64,000 nt of DNA from an uncultured Eubacteriales bacterium. Its GTDB lineage: Bacteria; Bacillota; Clostridia; Christensenellales; Aristaeellaceae. This document shows, piece by piece, positions 40,719-48,917 of this stretch. Where the stretch lies: the NCBI GenBank assembly GCA_900318145.1, contig ONJM01000001.1, positions 310,001 to 374,000 of the forward strand, written 5' to 3'. Under the pieces are notes generated by a model. The model ran no database searches and was not told the DNA's origin. It was given only the letters and a program-made list of their open reading frames with translations. The position numbers and the translations under genes were made by a program. The first letter of the stretch is position 1. Each line of letters starts with the position of its first letter.

Positions 40719-42625
40719 CGGAAAAAATCCTCGCCAATCGCTACCGCCTGACAGAACAGATCGGTATGGGCGGCATGGCGATTGTATACCGTGCGGTGGA
40801 TCTTCGGACCGGCCACAATGTCGCTGTGAAGGTGCTGCGGCCTGAATACAACGAAGACCGGGAATTCATCAGCCGGTTCCAGCGGGAAGCGGAAGCTGCC
40901 AGCAAAATGACACATCACAATATTGTGAATCTGCTGGACGTCGGAATGGACGGGGAAAACCGCTACCTGGTAATGGAATATGTGCAGGGGAAAACCCTGA
41001 AGGCTGTAATTCAGGAACGGGGAAAACTGAACGCGCCGCTGGCATGCCAGATTGCAATCCGGATTCTCAGCGCTCTGGAACACGCGCACAGAAACGGAAT
41101 TGTTCACCGGGACATCAAACCGCAGAATATTCTGGTGCACGAGGACGGCCATATCAAGGTTGCGGATTTCGGTATTGCCCGGATTGCGGACAGCGCAACA
41201 CTGACCCGCGGGGACAATGTCATGGGTTCCGTACATTATTTTTCTCCCGAACAGGCGCGCGGTGAAGGAGCGACAGCGGCGAGCGATATTTACTCCACCG
41301 GCGTTGTACTGTACGAAATGCTGACCGGGCGTGTTCCTTTTGACGGTGACAATCCGGTGGCTGTTGCGATGCAGCATCTCCACGCTGCGCCTGTACCGAT
41401 CCAGACGCTGGCACCGGATGTACCGCCGGCTGTTGTGCGGGTCTGCATGAAGGCTATGGAAAAAAATCCGGCCATGCGTTATCAGAGTGCCCGGGACATG
41501 GCGGCGGATCTCCGTGCGGCGCTGGACGAACGCGGAGAGCAGGCTGTGTTTCCGGAAAACGAGCTGGAAGTTCGCCAGCCAAAGCCGCAGATTACGGGGG
41601 AAAGGAACAGCAGCACAGGATCCAGGCGGCGGATCATCCACACGCCGGACCGGCGCGCCCGGAGAATCATCCTGGATGCCGTGATCGCGCTGGCAGTGCT
41701 TGCCGGCCTTATCCTCGGAGGTAAAGCAATCTATGATCAGACCATTTTTACCGTAAAGGTTCCGAATGTCATGGGAATGAACATTGAGGAAGCAGTGAAG
41801 GTGCTGAAACAGGTCGGCCTGACGGAAACACACAAAGCCATGCCAAGTGACCAGGTGGAACTGAACCAGGTATATGTGCAGAATCCTGATGCGGATACGA
41901 CGATCCGGAAAGGCGACGCAGTGATTCTGGTGATTTCAAGCGGACCCGTTCCTTTTGAAATGCCGGATGTGGTCGGAAAAACAGCAGAGGAAGCAACAAG
42001 TCTGCTGACAGAAAAGAAGATGACCATTACCCGGGACCGGGCAGCCAGTTCCGATGTGCCGAAGGGCAGCGTAATGAATCAGGTGCCCGCGGCCGGAACA
42101 CAGGTAACCCGGGACGATCCTGTAACGCTGACGATCAGCGGTGGAAGTACAGTAGTACCCATGCTGACCGGCTGTACACTGGAGGAAGCGGAAGAGCTGC
42201 TGACCAGACAGAATCTTATCCTGATGCCATCCCTGAAATATGTGACAACGGAGGATGAAAAGGAACACGGGCTGATTGCTTCCTCTTCTCCCGAAGCGGA
42301 GAACCGGGTGGCAGAGGATACACCCGTACAGTTGACCCTTTGCAGATATCCGGAAGCGGTAAGTACGGCTGCCATGAGCTTCCGTGTGCCTGAAAGCGAT
42401 CAGCAGCTAAAAGTGAGAGTAAGTATCCGCGCGGAACAGTCCAGTGTCGCGGTCGATACAAGAACTTACACACTGGAACCGGAGGATCCCCGTGTGATTG
42501 AGGATACGGTGGATATTCCGGACGGCAGGACTTACACATACACTGTGTATATCGGCGAACAGCAGCAGGAGCAGAAGGTTCTGGTGCCCGGTACGTTGGG
42601 CAGGGATGGTACCGGCAATGAGTGA
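40715..42625 (+). CDS. prkC: PASTA-domain serine/threonine protein kinase
   Basis: A 636-residue transmembrane Hanks-type kinase. The cytoplasmic kinase domain (about 9-270) has GMGGMAIVYRA, K39 in VAVKVL, HRDIKPQNIL and VADFGIAR. A basic linker leads to one membrane helix (about 322-341). Outside the cell are three PASTA repeats, starting near VKVPNVMG, FEMPDVVG and TVVPMLTG, which sense muropeptides or lipid II, then a C-terminal beta-rich domain of about 90 residues. It regulates growth, cell-wall synthesis and germination-type responses. It is coupled to prpC upstream and overlaps rsgA by 8 bases. Confidence 0.95.
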   Translation: MTEKILANRYRLTEQIGMGGMAIVYRAVDLRTGHNVAVKVLRPEYNEDREFISRFQREAEAASKMTHHNIVNLLDVGMDGENRYLVMEYVQGKTLKAVIQERGKLNAPLACQIAIRILSALEHAHRNGIVHRDIKPQNILVHEDGHIKVADFGIARIADSATLTRGDNVMGSVHYFSPEQARGEGATAASDIYSTGVVLYEMLTGRVPFDGDNPVAVAMQHLHAAPVPIQTLAPDVPPAVVRVCMKAMEKNPAMRYQSARDMAADLRAALDERGEQAVFPENELEVRQPKPQITGERNSSTGSRRRIIHTPDRRARRIILDAVIALAVLAGLILGGKAIYDQTIFTVKVPNVMGMNIEEAVKVLKQVGLTETHKAMPSDQVELNQVYVQNPDADTTIRKGDAVILVISSGPVPFEMPDVVGKTAEEATSLLTEKKMTITRDRAASSDVPKGSVMNQVPAAGTQVTRDDPVTLTISGGSTVVPMLTGCTLEEAEELLTRQNLILMPSLKYVTTEDEKEHGLIASSSPEAENRVAEDTPVQLTLCRYPEAVSTAAMSFRVPESDQQLKVRVSIRAEQSSVAVDTRTYTLEPEDPRVIEDTVDIPDGRTYTYTVYIGEQQQEQKVLVPGTLGRDGTGNE

Positions 42626-43517
42626 GCGTCAGGAACTATATCTGCGCGGAACGCTGATCCGCGGAATCGGCAGTTTTTATACAGCAAAGGATGAAACGGG
42701 AAACTGCTATATACTCCGATGCAAAAAAAAATTCCGGCGCCAGGGAATCAGTCCGCTGACGGGTGACGAAGTACTCTTTTCGCCTGGAGAAGCTGAGGAA
42801 CATGGATGGATTGAGGAAATCCTTCCCAGAAAGACTGTCTGTCTGCGCCCGCCTGTGGCCAATGTTACGCGTCTTGTCCTTGTTATCGCTCCGGTACCTG
42901 AACCGGATCTTCTGCTGACAGACCGGCTGATTTCACGGGCGGTTGCACAGGAAATGGATGTTCTGCTGGCAGTGAATAAATCCGATCTGGACAGCGGACT
43001 TGCGGCAAGGATTGCCGAACAATACCGGACTGCCGGCTTTCCGGTGTTTGCGGTGAGCGCAAAGGAAAAAACAGGACTGGAATCACTGAAGGAAGCTATG
43101 AAAGGCGCTCTTTGCTGTCTGACCGGTCAGAGCGGCGCCGGCAAGAGTACCCTGCTGAATGCCCTGATGGATCTGCAGCTGGAAACAGGAGATATTTCCC
43201 GGAAAATTGCCCGCGGCAAAAACACAACCAGACAATCTGAACTGATCGAACAGGACGGGCTGCGCGTTATGGATACCGCCGGATTCAACCTGCTGGAACC
43301 GGAAAAAACGCTGGCGCCTGAAAAGCTGCGGGAGCGGTATCCGGAATTCAGACCGTTTGAGGGGAAATGCCGCTTCCGGGAATGCCTGCATGACAGGGAA
43401 CCCGGCTGCGCCGTACAGGAAGCTGCTGAAAAAGGGGTCATTCACACTGGCAGACTGCAGCGTTACCGCCAGCTGCTGGCGGAAACGCGGGAAGTATGGA
43501 GGGAACGATATGATTAA
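42618..43517 (+). CDS. rsgA: Ribosome small subunit-dependent GTPase RsgA
   Basis: A 299-residue circularly permuted GTPase that helps 30S maturation. An N-terminal OB-fold (GTLIRGIGSFYTA...PLTGDEVLF) is followed by G4 (VNKSDL), G1 (GQSGAGKSTLLNAL) and G3 (DTAGF), the permuted order. A C-terminal zinc site has CRFRECLH...EPGC. The frame opens at 42498, but the ATG at 42618, overlapping the prkC stop, gives the family start MSERQEL. It also overlaps rpe by 8 bases. Confidence 0.95.
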   Translation: MSERQELYLRGTLIRGIGSFYTAKDETGNCYILRCKKKFRRQGISPLTGDEVLFSPGEAEEHGWIEEILPRKTVCLRPPVANVTRLVLVIAPVPEPDLLLTDRLISRAVAQEMDVLLAVNKSDLDSGLAARIAEQYRTAGFPVFAVSAKEKTGLESLKEAMKGALCCLTGQSGAGKSTLLNALMDLQLETGDISRKIARGKNTTRQSELIEQDGLRVMDTAGFNLLEPEKTLAPEKLRERYPEFRPFEGKCRFRECLHDREPGCAVQEAAEKGVIHTGRLQRYRQLLAETREVWRERYD

Positions 43518-44154
43518 GATAGCCCCGAGTATTCTGGCGGCAGATCCGCTTTGCCTGGGAAGGGATGCTGAGCGGGCCGCGGAAGCCGGATGCGACTGGA
43601 TCCATGTGGATGTCATGGACGCGCATTTTGTCCCGAATCTTGCATATACGCCGGAAACCGTCCGGCATCTGAAAAAGATTGTATCCGTTCCGCTGGACGT
43701 TCATCTGATGATGGACCATCCGGAGACGCTTCTGGACGCGTTTCTGCAGGCCGGAGCGGATATCGTGACCATACATGCGGAGATCAGCGCGGACATTTCA
43801 GCTGTACTGGAACGGATCCATGCAGCAGGCGCGGCAGCCGGCATTGCATTGAAACCCGGAACGCCGGCAGAGACAGTTTTGCCCTACTTCAAAAAGGCTG
43901 ATATGATTCTGGCTATGACCGTGGAACCGGGATTTGGGGGACAAAAGCTGGATGATCGCGTCCTGGATAAAATCCGGAAGCTGCGGAAAATGGGATATAC
44001 CGGAGAAATTGAAGCCGATGGCGGTATCCGGGAGGATAACCTGCAGGCACTTGCGGACTGCGGCCTGACGGTGGCCGTGATGGGTACGGCGCTGTTCCGC
44101 AGCGAAGACATGGCAGCATCCATCATGCGGCTGCATGCAATGGGGCGTAAGTAA
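43510..44154 (+). CDS. rpe: Ribulose-phosphate 3-epimerase
   Basis: A 214-residue TIM-barrel enzyme that interconverts ribulose 5-phosphate and xylulose 5-phosphate in the pentose phosphate pathway. Visible motifs are IAPSILAAD, WIHVDVMDAHFVPN (metal ligands), VHLMMDHPE, MTVEPGFGGQ and EIEADGGI. The start is the ATG at 43510, 8 bases inside the end of rsgA, after GGAGGG; the longer open frame is the rsgA shadow. Confidence 0.96.
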   Translation: MIKIAPSILAADPLCLGRDAERAAEAGCDWIHVDVMDAHFVPNLAYTPETVRHLKKIVSVPLDVHLMMDHPETLLDAFLQAGADIVTIHAEISADISAVLERIHAAGAAAGIALKPGTPAETVLPYFKKADMILAMTVEPGFGGQKLDDRVLDKIRKLRKMGYTGEIEADGGIREDNLQALADCGLTVAVMGTALFRSEDMAASIMRLHAMGRK

Positions 44155-44178
44155 AAACAGAGAGCAGGATACAGGCAG

Positions 44179-45531
44179 ATGAACCAGGATACCATCGCAG
44201 CAATTGCCACAGCGCCGGGACAGGGCGGTATCGGCATTATCCGGATCAGCGGGCCGGAAGCGGAAAAAATACTTACGGAGATCTTTCATCCTGCAGGAAA
44301 CCGGCAGGGTGTTCCGCCGGAAAGCCATCGGCTTGTATACGGCCGGATTATGGACGGAAATGAAGAGCTGGATGAGTGCATGGCTGTACTGATGCGGGCT
44401 CCTTCCAGCTATACGAGGGAAGATGTTGCAGAGATACAGATTCATGGCGGCACCCAGGTGCTGCAGAGCGTACTGGATCTTTGCATGCGCAGAGGCGCAA
44501 GACTTGCGGAGGCCGGAGAATTTACACGCAGGGCTTTTCTGAACGGCCGGATTGATCTCAGCAGGGCAGAGGCAGTCATGAGTCTGATTGCTGCCCGAGG
44601 AGAACAGGAACGCCGCGCTGCTGTGCGACAGATGAGCGGAGGTACAGCGCAGTTTGTACGTGCCGCATCGGAAAAACTTTATCGCCTGCAGGCCGGCCTG
44701 GCCGCGTGCATCGATTATCCGGAAGAAATTTCCGATGAGGAAGGCGCCGGATCGCTTCGTGAAGGGTTGGAGCAGCTTACAGCCGAGCTGGAAAGATCCA
44801 TCGACGAACGTTCTTCCCGGCTTATTCACGACGGAATGCACGTTACGCTTTTCGGAGCTCCGAACGCCGGCAAAAGCAGCCTGCTGAACGCGCTGATCGG
44901 GCAGGACAAAGCCATTGTTACAGACATTCCGGGAACGACGCGGGACACGGTGGAAGGAGAAATCCGGATGGACGGAATCCGGGTTATTCTGACGGATACA
45001 GCCGGAATGCGGGAAACCGATGATCCTATTGAGAAAATCGGCGTGGAAAGATCCGAGCGGGCGCTGCAGAACGCGGATGTGGCTCTGCTTGTGCTTGACG
45101 GTTCAAAGGAACCGGACGGGGATGAAATTACCTGGCTGAAGGAACTGCGGGGAGAAGACGCGGTAATCATCAACAAGTCCGATCTTCCGCAGCGCACAAC
45201 AGAAGAGAGCATCCGGAAGATACGTTCGGATGTGCTGTGTATGACGGTATCCGCGTTGGATGAGGCATCCCTGCAGCCTCTGCGGGAACTGTTCCGGAAA
45301 CGGGCGGAGATTTCAGACGGGCTTGTGCTGACTCAGCCCAGGCATCTTGAAGCGGTAAAGCGGGCTGTTTCCTGCCTGCGGGATGCCGAACACACGCTTG
45401 ATGTGTTTACACCGGATATGGCGGCGACGGATCTGCAGGCGGCACAGAACGCACTGAGCGAGATTACCGGTGACCGGGCGGATGAAAAACTCCTGGATGC
45501 TGTTTTCTCCGGCTTCTGTGTCGGAAAATAG
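44179..45531 (+). CDS. mnmE: tRNA modification GTPase MnmE
   Basis: A 450-residue GTPase that, with MnmG, installs carboxymethylaminomethyl at wobble uridine 34. The N-terminal formyl-THF-binding domain begins NQDTIAAIATAPGQGGIGIIRISG. The helical domain follows, with the inserted G domain: GAPNAGKSSLLNAL (near 226), DTAGMRE and NKSDL. The C-terminus is FCVGK, a variant of the FCIGK ending with the catalytic cysteine. The usual partner mnmG is not adjacent. AGAGCAGG lies upstream of the ATG, 24 bases after rpe. Confidence 0.96.
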   Translation: MNQDTIAAIATAPGQGGIGIIRISGPEAEKILTEIFHPAGNRQGVPPESHRLVYGRIMDGNEELDECMAVLMRAPSSYTREDVAEIQIHGGTQVLQSVLDLCMRRGARLAEAGEFTRRAFLNGRIDLSRAEAVMSLIAARGEQERRAAVRQMSGGTAQFVRAASEKLYRLQAGLAACIDYPEEISDEEGAGSLREGLEQLTAELERSIDERSSRLIHDGMHVTLFGAPNAGKSSLLNALIGQDKAIVTDIPGTTRDTVEGEIRMDGIRVILTDTAGMRETDDPIEKIGVERSERALQNADVALLVLDGSKEPDGDEITWLKELRGEDAVIINKSDLPQRTTEESIRKIRSDVLCMTVSALDEASLQPLRELFRKRAEISDGLVLTQPRHLEAVKRAVSCLRDAEHTLDVFTPDMAATDLQAAQNALSEITGDRADEKLLDAVFSGFCVGK

Positions 45532-45568
45532 AAAGATTCCGGTTATATGAAGAGAGGACAAGGAATAT

Positions 45569-46696
45569 ATGTATCAGAAAGTAATCCGGGGACGGGGGAG
45601 TCTTGGAAAGCTTCCTCAGATGTCCGGCAAACTGGGGATTACACATCCGCTGATCATCGGATCGAAGCACCTTATCGGAAATTTGCTGAAGAAGGATCCT
45701 GAACTGCTGAACGCACCGGTGTTCAGCGATTATCACCCGAATCCGGATCTGCAGGATGCCCTGCCCGCAGCGGAACTATACCGTGCGCGGCAATGTGACG
45801 GTATCATTTCAATCGGCGGAGGATCCGCCATAGATTCAGCAAAAGCTGCTAAAGCAATTCTGCACACAGGAAGCCTGGAAGACACAGCTGCCGGAAAGCT
45901 GCCTGAACGAATGAACACACCGCATATAGCGATCCCCGGAACAGCAGGAACCGGCTCGGAGGCGACGCAGACGGCGGTTGTATACCTGGAAAACAAGAAA
46001 ATGTCACTGAACCATCCTGACCTGCAGCCCGACGGAGTGATTCTGGACGCGGAACTGCTGGATACGCTTCCGCTGTATCATAAAAAATCCGCCGCACTGG
46101 ACGCGCTCAGCCAGGGAATCGAAAGCTACTGGTGCGCGGGTGCTACAGACGACAGCAGAGTTCATGCATATCTGGCTGTTCTGGGCGTACTGGATAATCT
46201 GAAGACATACCTGGCAGGAGATATACACGCGGCGGAAGAAATGCTGGACGCCAGTTTCCAGAGCGGTAAAGCAATTCAGATCACCCGTACGACAGCTGCG
46301 CACGCGATGTCATACCAGATTACTAAAACCATGGGATACGCCCATGGTCACGCGTGCATGCTGACGCTTCCGGTGCTTTGGGAAATGGCGGAAAAAGAGG
46401 AAAGCATGCAGGAAATACTGCAGGACCTGAGCGCAAAGATGCGTCTGGGTGACCCGCAAATGGTTCCCCGACTGCTGAGAGGTATTCTGTACGACCTGGA
46501 AATGGAGATTCCCGGCATGCCTGCGGAAGAAACACTGAATGCGCTGGCCGCCTCCGTGAACCTTGAAAGGCTGGGTAATCATCCGGTTAAAATGACAGCT
46601 GAAGATGTGAAGGAAGCATACAGAAGAGCGTTTACTCCTCTGTGTGCCGCGGAACAGAAGGCCTGCCAGGATATCTGGAAATACTACAGCGAATAA
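45569..46696 (+). CDS. Iron-containing alcohol dehydrogenase, phosphonoacetaldehyde reductase-like
   Basis: A 375-residue group III (iron-type) alcohol dehydrogenase. NAD binding is at GIISIGGGSAIDSAKA. The segment PGTAGTGSEATQTAVVY and the metal site AHAMSYQITKTMGYAHGHACM are complete. The combination ITRTTAAHAMSY-GYAHGHA-LTLP and VILDAELLDTLPLYHKKS-ALDALSQGIESYW resembles, from memory, enzymes annotated as phosphonoacetaldehyde reductase rather than ethanol or butanol dehydrogenases. If so it would make 2-hydroxyethylphosphonate. A phosphonopyruvate decarboxylase gene lies at 61881. It sits among unrelated housekeeping genes; the substrate is an inference. Confidence 0.85.
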   Translation: MYQKVIRGRGSLGKLPQMSGKLGITHPLIIGSKHLIGNLLKKDPELLNAPVFSDYHPNPDLQDALPAAELYRARQCDGIISIGGGSAIDSAKAAKAILHTGSLEDTAAGKLPERMNTPHIAIPGTAGTGSEATQTAVVYLENKKMSLNHPDLQPDGVILDAELLDTLPLYHKKSAALDALSQGIESYWCAGATDDSRVHAYLAVLGVLDNLKTYLAGDIHAAEEMLDASFQSGKAIQITRTTAAHAMSYQITKTMGYAHGHACMLTLPVLWEMAEKEESMQEILQDLSAKMRLGDPQMVPRLLRGILYDLEMEIPGMPAEETLNALAASVNLERLGNHPVKMTAEDVKEAYRRAFTPLCAAEQKACQDIWKYYSE

Positions 46697-46715
46697 AAGA
46701 AAGGAGATGCGTGAA

Positions 46716-47432
46716 ATGGCGGAAAAAAAGCCAAACCCGCATGAAGGCCACCGGGAGAAGCTGCGGCAGCGGTTTATCCGGGAAAACGGATTTGAAAACT
46801 TCGAGGATCATCAGATCCTTGAACTGCTGCTTTTTTACGCCAATGCCAGGAGTGATACAAATCCGGTTGCGCACTCGCTGCTGGAAACATTCGGATCGCT
46901 TAAGGGTGTTCTGGAAGCCAGGCCGGAGATGCTGATGAACGTTTCCGGGGTTGGCGAGAAAGCCGCAACGCTGATTTCCATGGTAGTACCGCTGACCCGG
47001 GTATGGAACCGCTGCGCGATGACTGTGCCGGACAGGATCGGGAACAGCCGGGAAGCGGAAAAATACTGCCTTTCCATTCTGGCGGGACATCGGACCGAGC
47101 AGTTTTACGTCGTATCACTGAACGCAAAATGCGCGGTGCTGGGCCGACGGAAGATCAGCGACGGATCCCTCAGCGAAGTTTCTGCCTATCCGCGGATGGT
47201 GATGGAAACAGCACTGAATTATAACGCTCACAGCGTACTGCTGTGCCATAACCATCCCGGCGGGACATGCGCGCCTTCTCCGGAAGATATAGCCTCTACC
47301 CTGCAGCTGCAGCGTCTGCTGAACGGAGTAGGGATCCTTCTGCTGGACCATATTATCGTCGCGAACGAAAAAACCTACAGCATGATTCAGCATGGCGATA
47401 TCGATTACCGGATCCGGAACAGCAAGGCATAA
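46716..47432 (+). CDS. radC: RadC/YsxA family JAB domain protein
   Basis: A 238-residue RadC family protein with an N-terminal helix-hairpin-helix region (EARPEMLMNVSGVGEKAATLI) and a C-terminal JAB/MPN metal-binding domain. The latter has the HNHPGGTCAPSPED motif (near residue 178) and an upstream glutamate-bearing strand. Despite its name it has no proven repair role. The frame opens within the preceding gene; the ATG at 46716, 9 bases after AAAGGAG, is the best start. Confidence 0.9.
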   Translation: MAEKKPNPHEGHREKLRQRFIRENGFENFEDHQILELLLFYANARSDTNPVAHSLLETFGSLKGVLEARPEMLMNVSGVGEKAATLISMVVPLTRVWNRCAMTVPDRIGNSREAEKYCLSILAGHRTEQFYVVSLNAKCAVLGRRKISDGSLSEVSAYPRMVMETALNYNAHSVLLCHNHPGGTCAPSPEDIASTLQLQRLLNGVGILLLDHIIVANEKTYSMIQHGDIDYRIRNSKA

Positions 47433-47454
47433 AACGCAGCTTATGGAGGAAAAA

Positions 47455-48087
47455 ATGGGAAAAGGCAGGAAAAAAATGAATCCGTTCCTGAAAATTCTGA
47501 TTATACTCATATCACTGGGCGTTGTCGGTTTTGGCGGATTGCTTGGTTATGTCACCGTTCTTGAATCGCGGGTGCCGAAATCTGCGGATGAACTGACCGG
47601 CGGGTTTGACGCGGTGATTGTGCTGGGAGCACAGGTAAAGCCGGACGGTGAGCCAAGCGTACAGCTTTCCTGGCGGCTGGATACGGCCGTGAAGGTATGG
47701 CACAGGAAAAATGTTCCGATTGTCGTGTGCGGTGCGCAAGGGAAAGACGAACCTGCTACGGAAGCCGCTGTCATGAAACAGTATCTTTCAGCAAAGGGCA
47801 TCCCGGAAGAGATGATCCTGACAGACCCGGACTCCTTTAATACACAGCAGAATCTGAAAAACGCAAAAGCGCTGCTCGATCAATATCCGGGGACAATCCG
47901 CAAAGTCGTGATTGTTACCAGCGATTATCATGTACCGCGTTCCATGGCGCTGGCGGAAGACCTGGGGATGAACGCCGACGGAATCGGCAGCCCGTGTCTG
48001 CAGGAATTCTGGATCAAAAATCACAGCCGGGAAGCACTGGCCTGGGTTAAATACTGGATGAACAAATATCTGCATCTGAACCTGTAG
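47455..48087 (+). CDS. YdcF/SanA-like DUF218 membrane-anchored protein
   Basis: A 210-residue DUF218 protein. A basic N-terminus and one membrane helix (ILIILISLGVVGFGGLLGYV) anchor an outside domain with DAVIVLGAQVKPDGEPS, RLDTAVKVW, TDPDSFNTQQNLKNA and VVIVTSDYHVPRSMALAE, the family core. Relatives such as SanA and YdcF are linked to envelope permeability. The frame opens upstream, but the ribosome binding site ATGGAGGAAAAA selects the ATG at 47455. It ends 11 bases before rsmG. Confidence 0.88.
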   Translation: MGKGRKKMNPFLKILIILISLGVVGFGGLLGYVTVLESRVPKSADELTGGFDAVIVLGAQVKPDGEPSVQLSWRLDTAVKVWHRKNVPIVVCGAQGKDEPATEAAVMKQYLSAKGIPEEMILTDPDSFNTQQNLKNAKALLDQYPGTIRKVVIVTSDYHVPRSMALAEDLGMNADGIGSPCLQEFWIKNHSREALAWVKYWMNKYLHLNL

Positions 48088-48098
48088 GAGGATAGAGA

Positions 48099-48827
48099 AT
48101 GGATCGCAAAGGGATTTGCGAAGTGCTGGACAGGAACAGAATTCCCTGCGGAACGGATTTGCCGGAAAAGCTGGAAATATACCTGCGGATGCTGCAGGAA
48201 TGGAACAGCAGGATGGACCTGACCGCAACAGCGGAAGATGAAGAAATTGTGGACCGGCATTTTGCTGACAGTCTTGCGGTTCTGCGTACAGATCTGATTT
48301 CCGCAGGTGCGTCACTGATTGACGTAGGGACCGGGGCCGGTTTTCCGGGAATGGTGCTGGCGCTGGCACGGCCGGATCTTTCGGTGACACTGCTGGACGC
48401 GCAGCGGAAACGGCTGAATTTTCTTGAGGCAGTCCGGGACGGAACCGGTGCCGGGAATGTAACAATTGTGCATACCCGGGCAGAGGACGGCGCGCGGAAT
48501 CGTATCCACAGGGAACAGTATGATATCGCCGCGGCAAGGGCACTTGCGCCTTTGAATGTACTGTGCGAATATCTGCTGCCGTATGTGCGGATCGGAGGAT
48601 ACGCATTGTGCTGGAAAGGCCCTTCCCTGCGGGAAGAACTGGAAAAGGGAAGGCGAGCTTCAAGAATACTGGGAGGGCGGCTGGAAATGCCGGTATCATG
48701 CCCGATCGCCGGGAGGGATTGGGAGCACATGATCCTTCCGGTCCGGAAGACAGAAAAAACTGCCCCCGCATATCCGCGGAAGGCGGGAACCCCAAAAACA
48801 AAACCGCTTGGGGAAGAAAACGGATGA
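48099..48827 (+). CDS. rsmG: 16S rRNA (guanine(527)-N7)-methyltransferase
   Basis: A 242-residue SAM-dependent methyltransferase that makes m7G527 in 16S rRNA. It has EWNSRMDLTATAEDEEIVDRHFADSL, the SAM loop IDVGTGAGFPGMVLA, TLLDAQRKRLNFLEAV and ARALAPLNVLCEYLLPYV. A GGAGG site precedes the ATG. Loss of this gene gives low-level streptomycin resistance in several bacteria. It is normally next to mnmG near the origin; here mnmG is absent. Its stop codon is part of the following terminator. Confidence 0.95.
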   Translation: MDRKGICEVLDRNRIPCGTDLPEKLEIYLRMLQEWNSRMDLTATAEDEEIVDRHFADSLAVLRTDLISAGASLIDVGTGAGFPGMVLALARPDLSVTLLDAQRKRLNFLEAVRDGTGAGNVTIVHTRAEDGARNRIHREQYDIAAARALAPLNVLCEYLLPYVRIGGYALCWKGPSLREELEKGRRASRILGGRLEMPVSCPIAGRDWEHMILPVRKTEKTAPAYPRKAGTPKTKPLGEENG

Positions 48828-48852
48828 GCTGAGCACTGATCCGTTTTTTTTT
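48817..48852. terminator. Bidirectional terminator between rsmG and polymerase gene
   Basis: AAAACGGAT pairs with ATCCGTTTT over a 13-base loop. A long T-run follows on the plus strand and TTTTC on the minus strand, so it can stop both converging transcripts. Confidence 0.8.
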
Positions 48853-48917
48853 CGGAATACAACAATGCAGGCAGTACCGGCGGTCTGCCGCACAGCCCGT
48901 ATTCCGGAATGCCATTC

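Noticed and set aside
44179..48827. Replication origin near mnmE/rsmG
   Set aside because: No cluster of DnaA boxes or AT-rich unwinding region is visible, and dnaA, rpmH and rnpA are absent.
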